Positions 58,907 to 64,000 of a stretch of 64,000 nucleotides of DNA are shown here, one piece after another. The number at the start of each line of letters is the position of its first letter. The first letter of the stretch is position 1. The position numbers and the translations under genes were made by a program. The DNA comes from Luteibacter sp. dw_328 (GTDB lineage: Bacteria > Pseudomonadota > Gammaproteobacteria > Xanthomonadales > Rhodanobacteraceae). The notes beneath the pieces are model-generated. The model was not told the DNA's origin. It did not search any database and was given only the letters and a program-made list of their open reading frames with translations. Location of the stretch: positions 62,001-126,000 of the forward strand of contig NZ_JAAVUW010000002.1 of assembly GCF_018449605.1 (NCBI RefSeq), given 5' to 3'.

Positions 58907-60156
58907 CCAGTGAGCGGTCGCTCATCCTGCCGGCGATCCAGGCCATCCTCGATCGTGCCGCCAATGGCGAAGGCCTGAGCGGGGTACTGGTCATCCGCCT
59001 GCAGGGCATGCGCGAGGCGCAACTGCGCTTCGGCTTCGATTTCGGCAACGAGATCATGCTCGCCGCCCGCGAGCGCATCGTTGACGCCGTGCGTCACATC
59101 GACACGATTTTCGTCGCCGGTGACGACACCTTCGTCGCCGTCTTGCCGGCCATTCGCAATCGCACGCACGCCCTGCTTGCCGCCACGCGCATCGTCGGTG
59201 CCTTCGACAGCCCGCTGCTGCGTGGCGAGCGCCCCTGGCATGGGCGAGCGGTCATCGGCGTGACGCTCTATACCGAGCACGGCACCACGGCCGAATTGCT
59301 CTACCGGCGTGCCGAGCTCGCGCACGACGAGGCGCTTCGCGTCGGCGAGCCTTTCGCGGTTTATCAGCAAGACGTCACGCCGATCGAAATCCTCTACGGC
59401 GAACTGCGCGAGGACATCGAAGCCAACCGCTTGCACGTCGCCTTCCAGCCGCTGTGCGACCTGCGCACGGGCGAGGTGGTGCGCGTGGAATCGCTGGCGC
59501 GCTGGAACACACGCTCCGGCGTGGAAGTGGCCCCGGCCGACTTCGTTCCGTTTGCCGAGCGCAGCGACCTCATCGTGCAGCTCACTCGCTGGAGCCTCAA
59601 CGCCTCGCTACGCCATACGGCGGCCCTGCATCGCGGTGGCTGCCCGCTCGATGTGGCGATCAATCTGTCGCCGCGCGTTTTCGTGGAGCAGGGCTTTGCC
59701 GAACAGATGCTCGGCGCCTTGGAAATCTGGGGCGTGCCGCCGGAATCCGCGATCATCGAGATCACCGAAACCGCGCTGCTCACCGACCTCGACATGAGCG
59801 TGCGCGTGCTGCGCCGCCTGCGCGACCACGGCGTGCGCGTAGCCATCGACGACTTCGGCACGGGCTACGCCTCGTTCGCTTACCTGCGTCACTTCCCGGC
59901 CACCGAGCTGAAGATCGACCGCAGCTTCGTCGACGCCATGATCGGCGACCGCCGCACCGAGCTGCTGGTCCAGGCCATGGTCGACGTCGCCCATCGCCTG
60001 GGTCTGGAAGCCGTGGCCGAAGGCGTGGAAAACGAAGAGACCCTGCGTCGTCTGGTCGAAATGGACTGCGACCTCGTGCAGGGCTATCACGTAGGCCGGC
60101 CCATGCTGGCCGACGAATTCGTCGCCGAGCGACTAGCCGCCGCCTCGACGGTGTAA
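58903..60156 (+). CDS. Degenerate GGDEF plus EAL phosphodiesterase
   Basis: 417 residues with no membrane segment. The N-terminal 160 form a GGDEF-like domain whose active loop is 'FVAGDDTFVAVL', so not a working cyclase. The EAL domain keeps the key residues: 'VESLARW' (ESL for EAL), 'NLSPRVF', 'IEITETALL', 'AIDDFGTGYASF', 'ELKIDRSFV' and 'EAVAEGVENEE'. It should cleave cyclic-di-GMP to pGpG. Translationally coupled to the HD-GYP protein. Confidence 0.93.
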   Translation: MTSERSLILPAIQAILDRAANGEGLSGVLVIRLQGMREAQLRFGFDFGNEIMLAARERIVDAVRHIDTIFVAGDDTFVAVLPAIRNRTHALLAATRIVGAFDSPLLRGERPWHGRAVIGVTLYTEHGTTAELLYRRAELAHDEALRVGEPFAVYQQDVTPIEILYGELREDIEANRLHVAFQPLCDLRTGEVVRVESLARWNTRSGVEVAPADFVPFAERSDLIVQLTRWSLNASLRHTAALHRGGCPLDVAINLSPRVFVEQGFAEQMLGALEIWGVPPESAIIEITETALLTDLDMSVRVLRRLRDHGVRVAIDDFGTGYASFAYLRHFPATELKIDRSFVDAMIGDRRTELLVQAMVDVAHRLGLEAVAEGVENEETLRRLVEMDCDLVQGYHVGRPMLADEFVAERLAAASTV

Positions 60157-60190
60157 TCGACGCCCAGTTCGATGCACGGCTTCATGCTCG

Positions 60191-60260
60191 GTAGGAGCCG
60201 ATTCATCGGCGATCCCAGGCCGCGACACCGTCAGGAATCGCCGATAAATCGGCTCCTACC
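60191..60260. repeat. REP-like inverted pair
   Basis: GTAGGAGCCGATTCATCGGC at 60191 and inverted AATCGCCGATAAATCGGCTC ending at 60260. The TAG stop of coaE lies in the last bases of the second unit. Confidence 0.88.
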
Positions 60261-60861
60261 GAGCGGATAGCTCGAGATAGCGCTGGTGCAACTCAGCCAC
60301 CTTAGCCGCCAACTCCGCCTCACTTCCCTCATTGACGATCACATCGTCAGCCATCCCCAACCGTCGCTCGCGCGACGCCTGCGCCGCAATCATCTTCCGC
60401 GCCAGCGCCTCATCCACCCCGTCCCGCCGAGTCAGCCGCTCAATCTGCACCGCCTCCGGCACGTCGACCACCAGCACCCGGTCGACCCACTCATAGTTGG
60501 CGCGATTCTCGACCAGCAATGGAATCGAGAGGATGCAGTAAGCACCCTCATCGGCAGCCACAGCCTCGTGCAGCCACGTACGAATGCGCGGATGCAGAAT
60601 CCCCTCCAGCGTCGTACGCGCCAGCAGGTTGTCGAACACGCGCTTGCGCATGGCCGGGCGATCCAGCCGGCCCTCACTGTCGAGCGCATCGGTACCGAAC
60701 GCCCGGGCAATCTCCGCAAGCGCCTCCGAGCCCGGCTCGACCACCGCGCGCGCCGCGACATCCGCGTCGTACGCATGCACGCCCAGAGCCTCGAAGCAGC
60801 GCTCCACCGAGCTCTTGCCCGACGCAACCCCGCCTGTCAGTGCGACGACGAAGGCGCTCAT
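60256..60861 (-). CDS. coaE: Dephospho-CoA kinase
   Basis: 201 residues. P-loop 'VALTGGVASGKSSVERCFEALG', 'DADVAARAVVEPGSEAL', 'RPAMRKRVFDN' and 'ILSIPLLVENRANYEWVDRVLVVDVPEAVQIERLTRRDG'. It carries out the last step of coenzyme A synthesis. The pilD gene upstream overlaps it by four bases, as in many gammaproteobacteria. Its stop codon is supplied by the flanking REP unit. Confidence 0.97.
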   Translation of the reverse strand: MSAFVVALTGGVASGKSSVERCFEALGVHAYDADVAARAVVEPGSEALAEIARAFGTDALDSEGRLDRPAMRKRVFDNLLARTTLEGILHPRIRTWLHEAVAADEGAYCILSIPLLVENRANYEWVDRVLVVDVPEAVQIERLTRRDGVDEALARKMIAAQASRERRLGMADDVIVNEGSEAELAAKVAELHQRYLELSAR

Positions 60862-61727
60862 CGCATCCCCGTCAGGTGCATGTAGCCTCCGAGCAGGGTG
60901 TCGCCAAACATCAGCCAGACCCAGCCGGCGGCGGCGATATACGGGCCGAAGGGAATCGGCACGTCACGCTGGTGCTTGCGGAACAGCATCAGCGCGCCGC
61001 CGACCAGGGCACCGATCAGCGAGGACAGCATGATGATCGGCAACAGGGCGATCGGCCCCAGCCATGCGCCCAGCGCAGCGAGCAGCTTGAAGTCGCCGTG
61101 GCCCATGCCTTCTTTGCCGGTGAGCAGCTTGAACAGCCAGTAGACGCTCCACAGGCTGAGGTAGCCGATCAGTGCACCGAGAATGGCGGAAGAGGGCGAC
61201 ACCGGAAGTACCTGCCAGCCGGGGATCAGGGCGAGAGCAAGGCCGATCCAGAGCAGGGGGTAGTTGAGCTCGTCCGGGAGGAACTGGGTGCGCGCATCGA
61301 TGCCGGAGAGGGCGATGAGGAAATACGTCATCGCCAGACCCGCCAGGGCGCCCATGGTCGGCCCGAAACGCCACACCACCGCCGCGCTGGCGAGACCGGC
61401 AAGCAACTCCACCAGCGGGTACTGCGCCGAAATGGGCTCACGGCAGTAGCGGCAACGGCCGCGCAGCATCAGCCAGCCGAACAGGGGAATGTTGTCGCGC
61501 ACGGCGAGGGCATGCTTGCACTTCGGGCAATGCGAGCCCTCGACCACGATGCCTGGCGGCCGCGGCTCCTCGGGCGCCTCAATCTCGAGCACCTCGCGCG
61601 CCTGCTTGCGCCAGTCCGCCTGCATGCGCTCGGGCACACGCAGGATCACCACGTTGAGGAAGCTGCCGAACAGCAGGCCGAACACGCCGGCGATGCCGAT
61701 CCAGAGGGCAAGAGGTATATCGAGCAT
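60858..61727 (-). CDS. pilD: Type IV prepilin peptidase/N-methyltransferase
   Basis: 289 residues from the ATG at 61727. The N-terminal methylase domain shows the zinc cysteines 'HCPKCKHAL' and 'RCRYCREPI'; the aspartic peptidase residues are in 'GIDARTQFLPDELN' and 'GHGDFKLLAALGAW'. About eight membrane helices. It cleaves and methylates type IV prepilins and type II pseudopilins. Coupled to coaE downstream; a hairpin separates it from pilC upstream. Confidence 0.97.
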   Translation of the reverse strand: MLDIPLALWIGIAGVFGLLFGSFLNVVILRVPERMQADWRKQAREVLEIEAPEEPRPPGIVVEGSHCPKCKHALAVRDNIPLFGWLMLRGRCRYCREPISAQYPLVELLAGLASAAVVWRFGPTMGALAGLAMTYFLIALSGIDARTQFLPDELNYPLLWIGLALALIPGWQVLPVSPSSAILGALIGYLSLWSVYWLFKLLTGKEGMGHGDFKLLAALGAWLGPIALLPIIMLSSLIGALVGGALMLFRKHQRDVPIPFGPYIAAAGWVWLMFGDTLLGGYMHLTGMR

Positions 61728-61746
61728 GGGCAATCCGTGATCCAAG

Positions 61747-61778
61747 AAAAAACCCTCCGCCTGTAAGGGCGAAGGGTT
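61747..61778 (-). terminator. Terminator-like hairpin between pilC and pilD
   Basis: On the minus strand, AACCCTTCGCCC and AGGCGGAGGGTT form an 11- to 12-bp stem with a small loop, followed by a run of T. It would stop or reduce transcription from pilC into pilD-coaE. Confidence 0.7.
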
Positions 61779-61808
61779 CCTATTGTGCATGGCGCGGGCG
61801 TGGAGAGG

Positions 61809-63074
61809 TCAGATCGTGCCGGCCAGCTTGAAGATCGGGAGGTAGAGGGCGATGACCATGCCGCCGACCAGGACGCCGAGGACCACCATCATGAGCGGTT
61901 CGAGCAGGCTGGCCAGTGTGTCCACCGCGGTTTCGACTTCTTCTTCGTAGAACTCGGCCACCTTGAAGAGCATGTGGTCGAGTGAGCCGGCCTCTTCGCC
62001 GATGGCGGTCATCTGCACCACCATGTTCGGGAATAGGTTGGTCTGGCGCATGGCCAGCTGCAGCTGGTGACCGACAGCGATGTCGTCGCGCATCTGTCTC
62101 ACGGCATCACCGTAGACGATGCTACCGGTTGCGCCCGAGACGGCATCGAGTGCTTCCACCAGCGGTACGCCAGCATGGAAGGTGACGCCGAGCGTGCGGG
62201 CGAAGCGAGCGATGGCCGACTTGTTCAGGATGTCGCCGAGGACTGGGATCTTCAGCGACAAACGATCCAGGAAGTGCGCGAACTTCAGCGAGCGTTTCTT
62301 GAAGAAGATGACGGCGACAATCGAGCCTACAATGGACCCGATAACCACCCACCAGTACGACTGCATGAAGGCCGAGGCGCTGACGATAATCTGTGTAGGC
62401 GCCGGCAATTCAACCTTGGCTTCGGCGAAGGTTTGTTGGAATACGGGGACAACAAAGAGCAGCAGAATCATGGTCACCAGAAAGGCGACGACCATCACCA
62501 TGATGGGATAAAACAGGGCTTTCTTAATCTTGGATTTGATGCTCTCCATGCGCTCCTTGTACGTCGCCACGGTGTCCAGCACGGTGTCGAGCACACCGGC
62601 CGACTCGCCGGCGTGCACCAGGTTGCGATAGAGTTCATCGAATTCAACGGGGTAAAGGCCTAACGCCTCGTGCAGCGAGGAACCGCCTTCGATGCTCTGG
62701 CGGATTTCCACCAGCATGTTCTTGAATCGCGCGTTCTTCTGGCCGTTCGCGATGATCTCGAAGGCCTGCACCATGGGCACGCCGGCTGCCATCATGGCGG
62801 CGATCTGTCGGCTGAACACGGCTACGTCACGCGGCTTGACCTTCTTGCCGGATGCGCCGAAGAGTGGCTTCGACTTCTCGCGGACCGTCTGAGGATTCAT
62901 CCCCTGACGGCGGAGCTCCGCCTTGACCATCGCCGCGTTCTTGGCCGGCATCTCGCCCTTCATGCGCTTGCCGCGCTTGTCGAGGGCGGTCCAGTCGTAC
63001 TGGACAAGCTTGCTAATTTCGGCACGTGCGGCACCTATGGCGCGCGCGTTTTTAGTGGCGGTGGCAGTGGCCAT
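61809..63074 (-). CDS. pilC: Type IV pilus inner-membrane platform protein
   Basis: 421 residues. Two T2SF domains ('FSRQIAAMMAAGVPMVQAFEII' and 'FARTLGVTFHAGVPLVEALDAV'), each followed by membrane helices, ending 'GGMVIALYLPIFKLAGTI'. The start region 'YDWTALDKRGKRMKGEMPAKN' is typical of PilC. It anchors the PilB/PilT motor in the inner membrane. The gene lies between pilB and pilD, as in Xanthomonas. Confidence 0.97.
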   Translation of the reverse strand: MATATATKNARAIGAARAEISKLVQYDWTALDKRGKRMKGEMPAKNAAMVKAELRRQGMNPQTVREKSKPLFGASGKKVKPRDVAVFSRQIAAMMAAGVPMVQAFEIIANGQKNARFKNMLVEIRQSIEGGSSLHEALGLYPVEFDELYRNLVHAGESAGVLDTVLDTVATYKERMESIKSKIKKALFYPIMVMVVAFLVTMILLLFVVPVFQQTFAEAKVELPAPTQIIVSASAFMQSYWWVVIGSIVGSIVAVIFFKKRSLKFAHFLDRLSLKIPVLGDILNKSAIARFARTLGVTFHAGVPLVEALDAVSGATGSIVYGDAVRQMRDDIAVGHQLQLAMRQTNLFPNMVVQMTAIGEEAGSLDHMLFKVAEFYEEEVETAVDTLASLLEPLMMVVLGVLVGGMVIALYLPIFKLAGTI

Positions 63075-63218
63075 GACGCGGTGTTCCCCCGGATTGATGC
63101 TTCAGGGGACCGCCCCCTATCGGTCGGCCCCTGTTCTTATTCTAGTGTGAAGCTTTAGTCGTCGGCGAATCTGCCATCTGGCGCACATCTTGGGCGGGCC
63201 GGAGGGCTCAAATCGTTG

Positions 63219-64000
63219 TCAGTCCTTGGTGACGCGGTTGATCTCGGCCAGACTGGTCATGCCGTTCCGTACCTTGAGCAGAGCGGAGGCCCGCAGGTCG
63301 TTGATACCGTTCCGGCGCGCAACCTCGCCAATCTGCATGGCATTGCCACCCTCCAGGATGATTTTCTGGATGTCCTCGACCAAGGGCATGACCTGGTAAA
63401 TACCCACGCGGCCCTTGTAGCCCTCGTTACAGCTGTCGCAGCCGACCGCCTCGTAAATCTTGAAGCCCGTATCGATTTCTTCCTGGGTATAACCCTCGGC
63501 CAGCAGGGCGGTCGCCGGCAGGACGATCTCACGTTTGCATTCATGCAGGCGACGGGCCAGACGCTGGGCGATGATCAGGGTGACCGACGAAATGATGTTG
63601 TAGGGTGCGATGCCCATGTTCATCAGGCGGGCGATGGTCTGCGGCGCGTCGTTGGTATGCAGGGTGGACAGGACCATGTGGCCCGTCTGCGCCGCCTTGA
63701 CCGCGATCTCGGCGGTTTCGAGGTCGCGGATTTCGCCGACCATGATCACGTCAGGATCCTGGCGCAGGAACGATCGCAGGGCGGCGGCGAAGGTCATGCC
63801 GCGCTTGACGTTCTGCTGGACCTGGTTGATGCCCTCGACGCGGATTTCGACCGGGTCTTCCACCGTGGAGATGTTGCGCCCCTCGGTGTTGAGGATGTTG
63901 AGGGCCGTGTAGAGCGACACCGTCTTACCCGAACCGGTGGGGCCGGTGACCAGGACCATGCCGTAGGGTTTTTCGATGGCGTCGAGGTAGAGGTTCTTCT
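63219..64000 (-). CDS. pilB: Type IV pilus extension ATPase (partial, N-terminus off the right edge)
   Basis: About 260 C-terminal residues are visible. '[20 protein letters not shown]' is Walker A, '[19 protein letters not shown]' the Asp box, '[39 protein letters not shown]' Walker B and His box. '[19 protein letters not shown]' carries CxxC zinc ligands found in PilB/GspE but not PilT. It powers pilus assembly with PilC, which follows 144 bp downstream on the same strand. Confidence 0.97.
   Translation of the reverse strand, partial: KNLYLDAIEKPYGMVLVTGPTGSGKTVSLYTALNILNTEGRNISTVEDPVEIRVEGINQVQQNVKRGMTFAAALRSFLRQDPDVIMVGEIRDLETAEIAVKAAQTGHMVLSTLHTNDAPQTIARLMNMGIAPYNIISSVTLIIAQRLARRLHECKREIVLPATALLAEGYTQEEIDTGFKIYEAVGCDSCNEGYKGRVGIYQVMPLVEDIQKIILEGGNAMQIGEVARRNGINDLRASALLKVRNGMTSLAEINRVTKD

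Noticed and set aside
60519-61766. 415-residue open frame opposite coaE and pilD
   Set aside because: Both minus-strand genes are certain; the plus-strand frame is Gln/His/Arg-rich without any domain.

Overview
The window is a high-GC gammaproteobacterial chromosome segment. Several things point to Xanthomonadales, most likely a Rhodanobacteraceae member such as Luteibacter or Dyella (inference). They are the pilB-pilC-pilD-coaE order, a bacteriophytochrome with a PAS output and no kinase, paired with a heme oxygenase, DUF3391-type HD-GYP and EAL proteins, and many REP-like doublets of the 'GTAGGAGCCGATTCATCGGCGAT' kind split across gene ends. No rRNA, tRNA, CRISPR array, prophage or transposase gene was seen.

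Layout. 0-2.7 kb: nitroreductase (cut by the left edge), a DUF3106 protein, a small membrane protein and an ECF sigma factor in one overlapping minus-strand unit. 2.8-7.4 kb: sufT, a DUF4279 gene and two exported proteases (M4 and S8). 7.4-16 kb: housekeeping genes (asparaginase-like, AidB-type acyl-CoA dehydrogenase, wrbA, yihY, TlpA-like, acyP, a copper-chaperone/SCO pair, DUF423, transglutaminase). 16-29.4 kb: purT, a repeat-rich membrane protein, mrcB (PBP1b), hemE, aroB-aroK, glycerate kinase, pdxH and a YjbQ gene, with a 745-bp gene-free stretch of hairpin repeats at 26.8-27.6 kb.

29.4-46.5 kb is the most interesting part. It holds a formylglycine-generating enzyme, a cysteine-type sulfatase, a periplasmic HAD phosphatase, DUF3300, DUF2950, DUF202 and DUF4136 proteins, a PlpD-like patatin/beta-barrel, two more outer-membrane proteins, a membrane histidine kinase and three response regulators. 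These genes lie in several transcription units on both strands. Almost every unit is preceded by a version of one pseudo-palindrome close to TAGGTAAATCTACG. I read this as an undescribed envelope regulon run by the local two-component system. A perfect palindromic version lies in the DUF4279/M4-protease promoter region at 3.88 kb.

46.5-49.1 kb: a BtuF-like binding protein, then a lower-GC islet with small hypothetical genes, a tandem paralogue pair and a frameshifted remnant. 49.4-54.9 kb: the bpt leucyltransferase, bphO-bphP (bphO carries an in-frame REP doublet), a nucleotide pyrophosphatase/phosphodiesterase and a Gln/Asn-rich secreted protein. 55-64 kb: hutU, msrA, a coupled HD-GYP/EAL pair for cyclic-di-GMP turnover, coaE and the pilB-pilC-pilD type IV pilus genes, with pilB cut by the right edge.
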